In this document: positions 8,744 to 17,849 of the stretch, piece after piece
Layout: the number at the start of each line of letters is the position of its first letter
Numbering within the stretch: position 1 is the stretch's first letter
Source of the DNA: CAZGMJ01 sp964526785
GTDB lineage: Bacteria; Planctomycetota; Phycisphaerae; Sedimentisphaerales; Anaerobacaceae
DNA length: 63,179 nt
Assembly (NCBI GenBank): GCA_964526785.1
Contig: CAZGMJ010000031.1
Coordinates: forward strand, 1-63,179
Reading direction: 5' to 3'
Position numbers and translations under genes: made by a program
The notes under the pieces: generated by a model
What the model saw: the letters and a program-made list of their open reading frames with translations, nothing else
The model's database searches: none
What the model was told of the DNA's origin: nothing

Positions 8744-10333
8744 ATGAAACGTATAAACTATATGACTGTATGGGTGCTGATGATGGGCCTCTTGTTCTGC
8801 GCGGCGCGGATGCGGGCTGCGGGCCAGTATAAGAAGATCAGTCGTGAGGCGATGGTCGATATCGTCGATGGCAGATACTCCGATGCCATAGATGGAGCAT
8901 TGCGTTATCTTGAGGCGAACGCGAGCGATTTGGAGTCCATGTATGTCCTGGCGGTTGCGCACGCCAATCAGGGGCAGATCGATGCGGCGATGCAATACGT
9001 CACACGGGCGGTTAATGGCGGAATGTCACTCGGACGGTTTCTGGCCGGGCCCCGCGATCTGCTCGAACCTTTGACTTCGAGCGAGCAATTCAAGCTCCTT
9101 CGGCGCAACCATCCCGTGCAACTTCTGCACGGACCGATGATCGGATGCCTCACTGACCACAGCGCCAAGTTCTGGGTCCGCACCGCCGACCAGGTCCGCG
9201 TCAATGTGCGAGTCCGGCCGACGGACTCGGAGGGTCCGCTTGCGGCAGCAACGGGCCATACGAGCGAGAAGCAGGATTATACTGCAATCCTCGCCGTCGA
9301 TGGCCTCAGGGCGGATACCCGGTACGCGTACGAATTGCTCGTCCAGGGGCATAGCGAGGCCGTCAAGGGCGTCTTTCGCACGGCGCCGCGTGCACATGAA
9401 CCCGCAAGGTTCACTATCGGCTTTGGCGGCGGCGCGGGATTCACACCTCAGTACGAGCGCATGTGGAACACAATCAACGGGCACAATCCACTGGCCTTTC
9501 TCTTCCTGGGTGACAATGTCTACATCGACAACCCGACGCGCCCTGCCGTCCAGCACTATTGCTACTACCGTCGTCAGTCCAGGCCGGAGTATCGCAGATT
9601 CATTGGATCGACGGGTATCTATGCTATCTGGGATGATCACGATTTCACCACGAATGACGCCGGGGGCGGGCCCGCGATTCGCCGGCCGGAATGGAAGATA
9701 CCGGTGTGGCAGGTGTTCAAACAGAACTGGGTCAACCCCTCGTATGCCGGCGACAGCGAGGATCAGCCCGGCTGCTGGTTCGATTTTTATATAGCCGATG
9801 TCCATTTCATAATGCTGGACTGCCGATACTATCGGACCAAGGCGAGAGTCGAGCACCCTTCGATGCTTGGTCCCGTCCAGCTCGACTGGCTCTTCGAGAC
9901 GCTCAAGTCATCAAAGGGAAATCTTATTGTGCTTGCCTCCTCCGTCCCATGGGCGTACGGCGCCAAGCCGGGCAGTCTGGACCCGTGGCAGGGGTACAAA
10001 GAAGAACGCAGAAAGATATTCTCATTTCTGAGCGACAATCGCATAGAGGGCGTGGTTCTGATCTCCGCCGACCGGCACCGTTCGGATCTCTGGAAGATCG
10101 AACGGCCGGATGGGTATCCCCTCTATGAATTCGAGAGTTCCAAACTCACGAATATCCACACGCATGGCATCATGAAAGGCTCCATCTTCGGCTACAACGA
10201 CAAATGCTCGTTCGCCCGACTGGAGTTCAACACCACCCTCAGCGATCCCGAGCTGACATACACAATTATCAGCATCGATGACGAAGTAATTCACGATTTC
10301 ACTGTTAAGAAAAGCCAGTTGTGTCACAAGTAG
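8744..10333 (+). CDS. Exported PhoD-type phosphatase/metallophosphoesterase with TPR-like N-terminus
   Basis: This is a 529-residue protein. A signal peptide (about 1-25) is followed by a TPR-like helical segment (about 30-100) and a Fibronectin-like PhoD N-terminal domain (about 125-215). The metallophosphatase domain carries LGDNVYID, IYAIWDDHDF and a late ISADRHRSD, which give the metal ligands. PhoD enzymes cleave phosphate mono- and diesters outside the cytoplasm using Ca and Fe. An attached TPR-like segment is less usual. AGGAGGCG lies upstream of the ATG. The next gene is on the same strand 147 bases on. Confidence 0.88.
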   Translation: MKRINYMTVWVLMMGLLFCAARMRAAGQYKKISREAMVDIVDGRYSDAIDGALRYLEANASDLESMYVLAVAHANQGQIDAAMQYVTRAVNGGMSLGRFLAGPRDLLEPLTSSEQFKLLRRNHPVQLLHGPMIGCLTDHSAKFWVRTADQVRVNVRVRPTDSEGPLAAATGHTSEKQDYTAILAVDGLRADTRYAYELLVQGHSEAVKGVFRTAPRAHEPARFTIGFGGGAGFTPQYERMWNTINGHNPLAFLFLGDNVYIDNPTRPAVQHYCYYRRQSRPEYRRFIGSTGIYAIWDDHDFTTNDAGGGPAIRRPEWKIPVWQVFKQNWVNPSYAGDSEDQPGCWFDFYIADVHFIMLDCRYYRTKARVEHPSMLGPVQLDWLFETLKSSKGNLIVLASSVPWAYGAKPGSLDPWQGYKEERRKIFSFLSDNRIEGVVLISADRHRSDLWKIERPDGYPLYEFESSKLTNIHTHGIMKGSIFGYNDKCSFARLEFNTTLSDPELTYTIISIDDEVIHDFTVKKSQLCHK

Positions 10334-10480
10334 CAGTCAGTCTTTCCGGTCCGAAATGAATGTTGCCCATTGGAAAAGGGGGACGTCGGCGCAAATGGCC
10401 TGTCGATATGTGACAGCTATCACGCAAAGCGTCAGTGATAGGGGTGGTGGTCTTTAATGAATAGGAAAGGATGTGCCTGT

Positions 10481-11434
10481 ATGCACAAAAAAGAAGCAAT
10501 GCACAGACGCGCGTTTATCAGACAGACCATGAGTGTGGCGGGCATGCTCGCTGTCGGTTCCGGCACGACCTTTGCGGCCATTCCTGCGAAACGGGGCAAA
10601 ATGCGTCTTGGCGGCCCTACATTCGAGAAGTACAAGGATCCTCTCCAGTGGGTCGAGGTGCTCAGACGACTTGGATACGGTGCGGCGTACTGCCCTGTCG
10701 GTGCCGATGCAGACGAGGAAACCTGCCGCGCATACTCTCGCGCAGCGAAGAGGGCCAATATAGTGATCGCGGAGGTCGGTGCGTGGAGCAATCCGATCAG
10801 CCCTGATGAGAAGACACGGACGGCCGCAATCGCCAAGTGTAAACGGCAACTCGCCCTGGCCGACCGCATCGAAGCGAACTGCTGCGTAAATATCAGCGGA
10901 TCTCGCGACGCCCAGTGGGACGGGCCTTCGCCCGATAATCTCACGGAAGAAACATTCGATATGATCGTTGAGACGACGCGGCATATCATCGACGAAGTCA
11001 AGCCGACGCGCACATACTTCACGCTTGAGACGATGCCATGGGCATATCCGGATTCGCCGGACTCCTATTTGCGCTTGCTCAAGGCGATCGATCGCAGACA
11101 ATTCGCCGTGCATCTCGACCCGGTGAATATCGTCTGTAGTCCGCAGCGCTACTTCGCGACGGGCAAGTTGATTCGCGAATGCTTCGCAAAACTCGGGCCC
11201 TACATCAAGAGTTGCCACGCCAAGGACATTCTGCTTCAGCGAAAATTGACTACGCATCTCGACGAGGTTCGTCCCGGCCTGGGCGGCCTGGACTATGCGA
11301 CGTTTCTCCGGGAACTAAGCAAACTGGGGGACGTTCCCCTCATGCTGGAGCACCTTAAGGGCGCGGATGAATATCGGCTGGCGGCCGAATACGTTCGGTC
11401 TGTTGCAGACAATACCGGGCTTTCCTTCCTGTGA
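10481..11434 (+). CDS. Sugar phosphate isomerase/epimerase-like TIM barrel, Tat-exported
   Basis: This is a 317-residue protein of the AP-endonuclease-2/xylose-isomerase-like TIM-barrel superfamily. The visible motifs are the metal-ligand Glu of TLETMPW, the HLDPVN strand, SCHAKD and a late LEHLKG. These are the usual Glu-Asp-His-Glu metal ligands. An Arg-Arg signal near the N-terminus (HRRAFIRQ followed by a hydrophobic stretch to Ala) indicates Tat export, common for planctomycete members. AGGAAAGGA at 10463-10471 fits the ATG at 10481; an ATG at 10457 lies before that site. The sugar substrate is not evident. Confidence 0.87.
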   Translation: MHKKEAMHRRAFIRQTMSVAGMLAVGSGTTFAAIPAKRGKMRLGGPTFEKYKDPLQWVEVLRRLGYGAAYCPVGADADEETCRAYSRAAKRANIVIAEVGAWSNPISPDEKTRTAAIAKCKRQLALADRIEANCCVNISGSRDAQWDGPSPDNLTEETFDMIVETTRHIIDEVKPTRTYFTLETMPWAYPDSPDSYLRLLKAIDRRQFAVHLDPVNIVCSPQRYFATGKLIRECFAKLGPYIKSCHAKDILLQRKLTTHLDEVRPGLGGLDYATFLRELSKLGDVPLMLEHLKGADEYRLAAEYVRSVADNTGLSFL

Positions 11435-11456
11435 AAAGTGTGCCGTCCGCAAAGCG

Positions 11457-13598
11457 CTACCTTTGGATGCGAATGAGATACCAGGTGGTTGCCGGATCGC
11501 CCAGTGTGAGGGTCCAGTTACGGCCGTCTTCGGACTGTCCCTTGAGCGTCTGAAGCGGACGCCCCTCGGCTGTAAGTGCAGTATAGGTCAAAGCACGGGC
11601 TCGTCGGATGTTGCGCAAAGTCAGTTCCCCGCTGACCGGTTCGATAACGACGGGTCCATGGCCCCACTGAGCGACCGTCTTGCGATCCTCCTTCCACTCG
11701 AAGTCAGTATTGGTAGCGAGTGCGGTGGCAGTGAGCAGAAGGCGGTTCGATTGCCAGATCGTATTATCGTCGTAAGAGGTCAGCAGCAGCGCACAGAAGT
11801 CGTTCTCCACATTCGCCGACAGACGGCTTAGTGCCCTGCCACTGTCGCGTACGTATCCGACCAATCCCTGCGTGAAATCGCTCTCGATGCTGACGCAGCC
11901 CTGTTTGATGTTCGCGTTGCGCCATACGAGCTGGCCCGTATCGCTCTCAACGATGCTCGTTGGAGCCGGCAAAGGATACAGAGACGATTTCGTTCCGTCG
12001 ATTGCGAAACGCGTCGCGTGGCGCAGCGCCGTCGAACGTGCGAAGTCGGGCGTGAAGAACGGACGAGCACGACTGTCCACACGCAGCGCATCCATCATTT
12101 CCTGCTGCGAGTAGGAACGGACGATTGTCTCGCGGGCCGTCTTGATATCCTTGCGGTGCCACATGATCGCGCAACTGTAAAGATTCGCCATCTTCACCGG
12201 ATCGTTGGCGAAGTAGAACCAGCCGCTTTCCGGAATACCTGTTTCGTCCTTGTCGACTCGCCCCTGCCCGAAGCAGAACCAGTAAAGCCCGTCCCAGTCG
12301 TGGAACAACGCATACGCAGTCAGAATAGGATAGCCCTCGCAGGCATACTCGTGCGGAAACGGATGGTTGGTTTCCGAGATGGTGAACGGCATGCCGACAA
12401 CCGGCGTTCGCGCGAACTGCGTAACCGTCGATACGAGCGGCGCATTGACCATCGGAGTGTTCTCAATGGCTGTCTCTGCGCCAATACGCGGGTGCTGCCA
12501 GTATCCGTGGCCGTCGATTATGTCGAACATCATGTTTGCGGCAATGTGGAGATACGCGCCGTAACCATCGTTATGGTCGGCGGTTCCGATTAATAGCGAC
12601 TGAACGCCAAGCTGTTCCTTCAGAAGCTCACGCATGCGGGCGAAGAAGTCGTGCTCGAGTTGCATGTAGAACATCGCCTCGCTGTAGAACCGCATAGGCG
12701 AAGCGTACAGGAACTGGTCGGGCTTAAGGCGGGAGAGCAGGTCGTTGCTGCCCGCCCCGGCTTCCTTGCGTATGGCCTTCAACTGGTCGGGCTCGAGATT
12801 CTTTGCGAGCCAGGCGTTGTACATCTCCGTCAGTTCTCTAGCGTAGGAAACCGGAATGGGTGACCACGTGCGCCCCGCGCGGTCATCTCGCCCGACCAGC
12901 CGCCAGCCGACCCAGGCCTCAAGCAGGGAGTTCTCGTTGACGATTTCCACTACGGCTACAGCGGGCTCGTTGCGATATTCATTGCCCGTGTACTTGTTCT
13001 CATGCGTCAGCAGTTTAGTCGCATACTCCTGCTGGAGCTCGATCAAGCGTTCGTTGAAGTAAGTGGCCCCCTTGCCAAGCCCGAGTATCTCGTGGTCCCT
13101 GACCTCATCGCCCTCCTTGTATTTGCGTGAGACGTTTAGATTCAAATTCGTATAAATGCCTCGCTTCTTGAGCTCCGCGACGAAGAAGTCGAAGCGGTCC
13201 ATGTTCTCCGGATCAAGGTGGCGGGTGTCCCCGCGCGACATGTCGATCGCGCTGCGATCCCAGTCCGAGTCCATGTGGTGGAATCGAACGGAGTTGACGC
13301 CCATCCTGGCCAGATCCTCCGCGAGCCTGGGCGCCACATCCTTGTCGGGGAAACAGTGCGGCCCGACCATATTGACGCCCCATATCCGAAAACGCGTTCC
13401 ATTGGGCTTATGGATGTGTCCGTCCTTGACCCTCAGGAAGCCCGCCCTGCCTGCCGGCGCATCGAGAAACCGTGAGAGATCGACAGCGGCTCCATCTGCC
13501 CTCTCCCAGTCGACGGTAAAGGGAACAAGATTAGGATCGCAGCGCCCAACGACCGATAATAACACGCTTAGTAATAGCGCAAAAAGCTTCTTCTGCAT
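11457..13598 (-). CDS. Secreted clan GH-A glycoside hydrolase
   Basis: This is a 713-residue exported protein with a signal peptide (about 1-20). The N-terminal (beta/alpha)8 catalytic part contains FRIWGVNMVGPH, the acid/base block VVEIVNENSLL and the likely nucleophile in FTISETNHPFP. Those are the paired Glu residues of a GH5/GH-A retaining enzyme. The C-terminal 200 residues form beta-rich modules typical of large planctomycete cellulase-like proteins. GAGG is 9 bases before the ATG at 13598. A start at 13613 is possible but has a poorer site. The polysaccharide target is unknown. Confidence 0.85.
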   Translation of the reverse strand: MQKKLFALLLSVLLSVVGRCDPNLVPFTVDWERADGAAVDLSRFLDAPAGRAGFLRVKDGHIHKPNGTRFRIWGVNMVGPHCFPDKDVAPRLAEDLARMGVNSVRFHHMDSDWDRSAIDMSRGDTRHLDPENMDRFDFFVAELKKRGIYTNLNLNVSRKYKEGDEVRDHEILGLGKGATYFNERLIELQQEYATKLLTHENKYTGNEYRNEPAVAVVEIVNENSLLEAWVGWRLVGRDDRAGRTWSPIPVSYARELTEMYNAWLAKNLEPDQLKAIRKEAGAGSNDLLSRLKPDQFLYASPMRFYSEAMFYMQLEHDFFARMRELLKEQLGVQSLLIGTADHNDGYGAYLHIAANMMFDIIDGHGYWQHPRIGAETAIENTPMVNAPLVSTVTQFARTPVVGMPFTISETNHPFPHEYACEGYPILTAYALFHDWDGLYWFCFGQGRVDKDETGIPESGWFYFANDPVKMANLYSCAIMWHRKDIKTARETIVRSYSQQEMMDALRVDSRARPFFTPDFARSTALRHATRFAIDGTKSSLYPLPAPTSIVESDTGQLVWRNANIKQGCVSIESDFTQGLVGYVRDSGRALSRLSANVENDFCALLLTSYDDNTIWQSNRLLLTATALATNTDFEWKEDRKTVAQWGHGPVVIEPVSGELTLRNIRRARALTYTALTAEGRPLQTLKGQSEDGRNWTLTLGDPATTWYLIRIQR

Positions 13599-13718
13599 TA
13601 CTGCTGCCCTCATTTCATTCTGTCCGATGTCATCGCCGTCGAGAACACCCGCGCCGGCTGCCCCCTTGCTATTGCCTGACACAACCCCACAGACTTACTT
13701 CGGCAAAATGCGGAGCTT

Positions 13719-14447
13719 TCAATACCAGGGCGCGGATGCGGCACGCCGAATGTGAAGATCATCGATGACTGCGTTGCCGCGATACCCCGCCAGATAAACC
13801 ACCAATTGCGCGATCTCTTCTGGGTCGATCAGGTCTGCGGCGGGGATGTCGGGCCGGACGTGAGCCACCATGTCTGTGCGAATTCCCCCTGGGCACAGGA
13901 CGTGCACCCGGATGTTGGTTTCCCGCAGTTCCTCGGCCAGTGCGATGGACATGCCGCGCAGAGCATGCTTGCTGGCCGTATACGCGCTTTGGCGGGCATA
14001 TCCCTTGACGGCAACGACAGACGCGATGTTGATAATCCGCCCGGCCTCGCTCCGCCGGAGCAGCGGCAATGCCTCCCGGCAAAGAACAAATGCTGCTCTC
14101 GCATTAATGCCCATGCAGCGATCCCATCCCGCCGTCGTCGTCTCTGCCAACGGTGCAGAGTGCGTAATACCTGCGTTATTGACGAGAATGTCAAGACGGC
14201 CAAAACGGTCCCGGATACGGCCGATTAGGTCCACGATGGCGCTTTCGTCGGCGAGGTCCGCGGAAATTGGAACCCCCCTGCCGCCGCTCTCCTTGATCAA
14301 ATCAACGGTCCGGGCCAGGCCCTCGGCGCTGCGAGCGTTGGCGACGACCAGTGCGCCGTTGGAGGCCAGAGCGATTGCGATCGCTCGTCCGACCCCCCTG
14401 CTCGCTCCGGTCACAAGGGCACATGTGTTCTTAAGTGCTGTGTGCAT
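13719..14447 (-). CDS. Short-chain dehydrogenase/reductase (FabG-like)
   Basis: This is a 242-residue classical SDR. It has the cofactor motif TGASRGVGRA near the N-terminus, NNAG after strand 4, and the catalytic Tyr-Lys in YTASKHAL, preceded by the Ser of the SVVAVKG strand. It has the length of 3-oxoacyl-ACP reductases, but no other fatty-acid gene is nearby, so the substrate is open. It lies downstream of parB on the same strand with 143 bases between. Confidence 0.9.
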   Translation of the reverse strand: MHTALKNTCALVTGASRGVGRAIAIALASNGALVVANARSAEGLARTVDLIKESGGRGVPISADLADESAIVDLIGRIRDRFGRLDILVNNAGITHSAPLAETTTAGWDRCMGINARAAFVLCREALPLLRRSEAGRIINIASVVAVKGYARQSAYTASKHALRGMSIALAEELRETNIRVHVLCPGGIRTDMVAHVRPDIPAADLIDPEEIAQLVVYLAGYRGNAVIDDLHIRRAASAPWY

Positions 14448-14590
14448 AAGCGGTTACATGGTATTACGTTCAGTCCTATAAGTCGGTATCGTGGGTCCGC
14501 ATAGAATTATGCGCCGGCCCAGTCCGCCATCCTGCGGGCAGAAACAGAACGGATCGAGACGTCATCTCTCCAGACCTGAGAGTCTGTCCC

Positions 14591-15544
14591 TTAAAGGCCT
14601 TCATCGAGTGATACGCCAAGGCGTTGCGTTATGTTATCAAACTCATCGAGGGAGTAGAACTCAATTATGATTTTTCCTCGCTGCGCATTCTTGCGAGTTG
14701 AGATCGAGACCTTTGTGCCGAGATCGCTGCTCAGCTTACGTTCAAGGTCCACGAGATGTGGGCTCCTGGGTGTTGGCTTGTCCTCCTTTGGTTCGTTTTT
14801 GCCCGTCAGATGCTTGCGGACGAGGCGTTCGACTTCTCGGACACTGAGCCGCCCTGCCATTGCGCGATTGGCGAGCTGCCGGCGGAGGTCGTCCGTGGGC
14901 AAAGCAAGAATCGCTCGCGCGTGGCCCATGCTCAATTGGCGTTCCGCGAGCATGGTCTTAATCTCGCCGGGCAGATCCAGGAGCCGGAGATAGTTGGCGA
15001 TGACAGAGCGTTCCTCGCCGAGGCGCTCTGCCGCTTCGGCCTGAGTGAGGGAGAATGCATCGATATACGTGCGATATGCCTGCGCACGCTCGATTGCGTT
15101 CAAATCGCTGCGGTGTATGTTCTCGACGAGCGCCCATTCATGAAGCTGCTCATCCGAAGCCTCGCGGACCCACGCAGGGATTGTTTCAAGGCCCGCCTGA
15201 CGACTGGCCCGGAATCGGCGTTCGCCCGCGATGATCTCGTAGCGGGTCCCGTGCGGGCGAACAAGAATCGGTTGGATTACACCATTCGCACGAATGGAAT
15301 GAGCGAGTTCGACAAGTTGCTCTTCGTCCCAAACCGTGCGTGCCTGGTGGGGATTCGGATCGATAGAATCGATGGAGATTTGCCGCAGAGCGGCGTTAAG
15401 CTCGGTGTCTGGTGGGAAGCCAGCATTATTATTGGAGTTGGGCAGGGGGGTAAGATGGTCATCCTGATCTGGACGAAGTGGTCCAATTAGTGATTGTAGT
15501 CCGCGTCCGAGGTGTCGCGGCCGATCCTTCTTTGTGTCTGCCAT
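14591..15544 (-). CDS. parB: Chromosome partitioning protein ParB
   Basis: This is a 317-residue ParB/Spo0J protein. The N-terminal ParB fold includes the CTP-binding box GERRFRAS. A helix-turn-helix (LTQAEAAERLGEERSV) recognises parS. The C-terminal dimerisation domain has alternating strands after a KLSSDLGTKV segment. ParB loads at parS as a CTP-gated clamp and spreads on DNA to organise origin segregation with ParA. GGAGG 6 bases upstream sets the ATG at 15544. Three parS sequences sit just upstream, so the gene probably autoregulates. No parA adjoins it, which is unusual; the nearest ParA-like gene is at 27144-28499. Confidence 0.95.
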   Translation of the reverse strand: MADTKKDRPRHLGRGLQSLIGPLRPDQDDHLTPLPNSNNNAGFPPDTELNAALRQISIDSIDPNPHQARTVWDEEQLVELAHSIRANGVIQPILVRPHGTRYEIIAGERRFRASRQAGLETIPAWVREASDEQLHEWALVENIHRSDLNAIERAQAYRTYIDAFSLTQAEAAERLGEERSVIANYLRLLDLPGEIKTMLAERQLSMGHARAILALPTDDLRRQLANRAMAGRLSVREVERLVRKHLTGKNEPKEDKPTPRSPHLVDLERKLSSDLGTKVSISTRKNAQRGKIIIEFYSLDEFDNITQRLGVSLDEGL

Positions 15545-15569
15545 GCGAGCCCTCCTTTTTCGAATGAGT

Positions 15570-15585
15570 TGTGTCACGTGAAACA
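15570..15585. promoter_or_regulatory. parS: parS site, one mismatch
   Basis: TGTGTCACGTGAAACA differs from the consensus TGTTTCACGTGAAACA at one base. It lies 25 bases upstream of the parB start codon, where ParB binding would also affect parB transcription. Confidence 0.8.
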
Positions 15586-15684
15586 GTAACGAAATATCGT
15601 GGTAACTAGTGCTCGGATCTGAGATTCCGACTGCGCGAGGATAATTGATTCAGGAGGAGACGGCAAGAGAAAAGAGAGGAGAAA

Positions 15685-15700
15685 TGTTTCACGTGAAACA
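15685..15700. promoter_or_regulatory. parS: parS site, perfect
   Basis: TGTTTCACGTGAAACA is an exact match to the bacterial parS consensus recognised by ParB. It lies 140 bases upstream of parB. Confidence 0.95.
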
Positions 15701-15875
15701 ATGCAGCGATGTAGTGGAATTGATCGGTCATGTGTGCTGGTTGGGAGTGGCAAGGAATGGGGTGCACTGATGTTGTGCCGGTTGGCAGGGGCCGTGCATG
15801 GATGTGGAGCAGTGCGCGTCGGGTGGTTGGGTGACTAGAAGAGAGGAATGGCGGAGTGCGGATCGCAGAGCCCTG

Positions 15876-15899
15876 AAGTTGTTTCACGTGAAACAACTT
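15876..15899. promoter_or_regulatory. parS: parS site in a 24-bp perfect palindrome
   Basis: The 16-bp core (15880-15895) is an exact parS. The symmetry extends four more bases on each side (AAGT and ACTT), giving a 24-base perfect palindrome. It is likely the strongest ParB nucleation site of the cluster. Confidence 0.95.
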
Positions 15900-16424
15900 G
15901 CAGAGAGCAACACTCGCGAGAGATTGCTCGCCCATCTTGCATCGGGCAACCTCACACTATACCAGCGTGCTACTCTTACTAACCATACGCCCAGGATGCC
16001 GCTCTGATACCATGTACAGACGCACAACACATTGGCCGCTCTGGTCGCGCCGGCCAGGGGGAAGGGCGGTAAGGCCACATTTCCAGAGCTGGAGGGTCGT
16101 AGCGGTTGCAGTCTGTACCAACCATTATAGACTGGGAAAGGATTGCGAGAAAGGAGGGGCCAGCCGGATGGCAGGAAGGGCGAATAAACACGGTGCGCTG
16201 CAGGTTAATGGTAATTGTGCGTCCTATAATAGCTGCATGCTATTATCGGGCCTTGGGATGATGGTTGCTCGCGCGTAATGTGTGCACGGCGCAGTTGGTT
16301 ATATACACAACCACCACACGCTTTGTTGTACAGGAGCGGTTCGCTGAGTGCATGGGCGAGAGCGGAGGCTGGGGGGCGGGGTAGGCAGGCTGCTGGTTGT
16401 CCGAGGAGGATGGGTGAAATAGTA
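15900..16424. other. Origin-proximal-type intergenic region
   Basis: About 0.5 kb between the parS cluster and the MltA promoter holds no long gene. A 36-codon frame at 16168-16278 has AAGGAGG ten bases upstream but no recognisable product. An inverted repeat lies within it at 16226. No cluster of DnaA boxes was found; only one poor candidate lies near 16310. Confidence 0.45.
16226..16246. repeat. Inverted repeat overlapping a TATAAT
   Basis: ATAATAGC and GCTATTAT form perfect 8-base arms around TGCAT. A TATAAT starts one base before the left arm. It could be an operator over a promoter or a small hairpin. No T-run follows, so it is not a terminator. Confidence 0.45.
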
Positions 16425-16453
16425 TTGACAGCGGGGCGGTAGAGCGTGTTAAT
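16425..16453 (+). promoter_or_regulatory. Sigma70-type promoter for mltA
   Basis: A perfect TTGACA at 16425-16430 is followed after 17 bases by GTTAAT, a 4-of-6 match to the -10 box. Transcription would begin near 16460 and read the MltA gene at 16514. Confidence 0.55.
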
Positions 16454-16513
16454 ACGATTGATGGATTGTATCAGATGGACGGAACAAACAGGGTGACTTT
16501 TTGGAGCAACGGA

Positions 16514-17698
16514 ATGAAGGTCAAGGCGATTCTAATCACCTCTCTAAGTATGATCGCGTTGTTTGCGGGTTGCCGTGCGCAGGTGGAGGAGGCAAAGCCG
16601 GCGTATGATACGCCGCTGCCGCCGGGCCAGCATGCCCTTCGCAAGATCACAGATCCTGCGATGATACCGGATTTCACTATTGCCTGCCTGAATGTGGCGG
16701 ACCTGCAGCCGGCTATCGCCAACAGCCTTAGCTATCTGAGCAAGCCGTCAAGCGAGGGCTTCTTCCCAAGTGGGCAGATCACGCACCAGATGGCCGTCGA
16801 TAGCCTTGAGACGTTTTCGGACATGCTTGACTCTGGTGTCCGCGGTTCTGATCTTAATGCCATGATACGGGCGAGGTTCGACGTATATATGTCGGTGGGG
16901 TGCGACGACCGCGGGACAGTTCTGTTCACGGGCTACTATACGCCCATATTTAATGGCTCGCGGAAACGCACGGAGCGTTTTCAGTATCCGTTGTACCTGC
17001 AGCCGGAGGATTTGGTGAAGGGACCAAACGGCGAGATCCTCGGCCGGCGAGGTTACGATGGTGCCGTGACGCCGTATCCGCCGCGATCGGTCATCGAGTC
17101 AACAGGGATGATGAAGGGCAGGGAACTGATCTGGCTGGAGGACCGCTTCGAGGTGTATATCGCACACGTCCAGGGCTCTGCCAAGATCCGGTTGCCTGAC
17201 GGCTCCCTGGTTACTGTTGGGTATTCGGCCAGCAACGGCCGGCCATATCGCAGTGTCGGCCAGGAGTTGGTCAAGGACGGGCTGATATCGTCCGACCAGC
17301 TGAGCCTGTCCGGCATGATCCAGTTCTTTAAGCAACGACCGGAGCTGGTCCCGCAATACGTCCAGCGCAACCCCCGATATGTCTTTTTCAGAATGGAAGA
17401 CGGCCCCCCGCGCGGCAGTCTGAACGAATCGGTGACGCCGATGCGGACCATCGCGACGGACAAATCCATTTTTCCCCGTGGTTGCCTGACCTTTATCTCG
17501 ACGCAATTGCCGCAGGCGGTAGGGGGCGTTGTTGTCAATGATGCGTATACGGGCTTTGCACTGGATCAGGACACGGGCGGGGCGATTCGAGCGCCCGGAC
17601 GCTGTGACGTGTACATGGGTGTAGGCGAACTGGCGGGCAAGCGCGCCGGCCAGACGTACCAGGAGGGCAAGCTGTACTATCTGTTCCTCAAGCAGTAA
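16514..17698 (+). CDS. mltA: Membrane-bound lytic murein transglycosylase A (MltA)
   Basis: This is a 394-residue lipoprotein. The signal peptide ends in the lipobox LFAGC with Cys20. The MltA domain occupies the middle, with the YTPIFNGSRK and VGYSASNGRPYRSVG blocks. The 3D double-psi barrel at the C-terminus reads NDAYTGFALDQDTGGAI then GRCDVYMG, which contains the catalytic Asp. It cleaves peptidoglycan glycan strands to 1,6-anhydro products in the periplasm. GGAG seven bases upstream sets the ATG at 16514; an upstream TTG frame lacks such a site. Its presence indicates that the organism makes peptidoglycan. Confidence 0.92.
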   Translation: MKVKAILITSLSMIALFAGCRAQVEEAKPAYDTPLPPGQHALRKITDPAMIPDFTIACLNVADLQPAIANSLSYLSKPSSEGFFPSGQITHQMAVDSLETFSDMLDSGVRGSDLNAMIRARFDVYMSVGCDDRGTVLFTGYYTPIFNGSRKRTERFQYPLYLQPEDLVKGPNGEILGRRGYDGAVTPYPPRSVIESTGMMKGRELIWLEDRFEVYIAHVQGSAKIRLPDGSLVTVGYSASNGRPYRSVGQELVKDGLISSDQLSLSGMIQFFKQRPELVPQYVQRNPRYVFFRMEDGPPRGSLNESVTPMRTIATDKSIFPRGCLTFISTQLPQAVGGVVVNDAYTGFALDQDTGGAIRAPGRCDVYMGVGELAGKRAGQTYQEGKLYYLFLKQ

Positions 17699-17849
17699 GG
17701 CTCTCGCGCCGCCAGACGCATCGTTGTGAGTTTTGGCTGGCATGTCGCGATGGGCTGCGCCGTAGAGTGTTTGTGGAGCGGTGGTGAGCGGCAGGGGGGC
17801 ACACGTGCGGCGGCGTTTGCTATCTCCGTGGAAAGGATGTGCTGAGAGA

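Noticed and set aside
15545..16513. Possible chromosome replication origin beside parS
   Set aside because: Only one poor DnaA-box-like sequence was found, with no dnaA, dnaN or gyrB gene and no clear A+T-rich unwinding repeat. Proximity to an origin is likely but the origin itself is not shown here.
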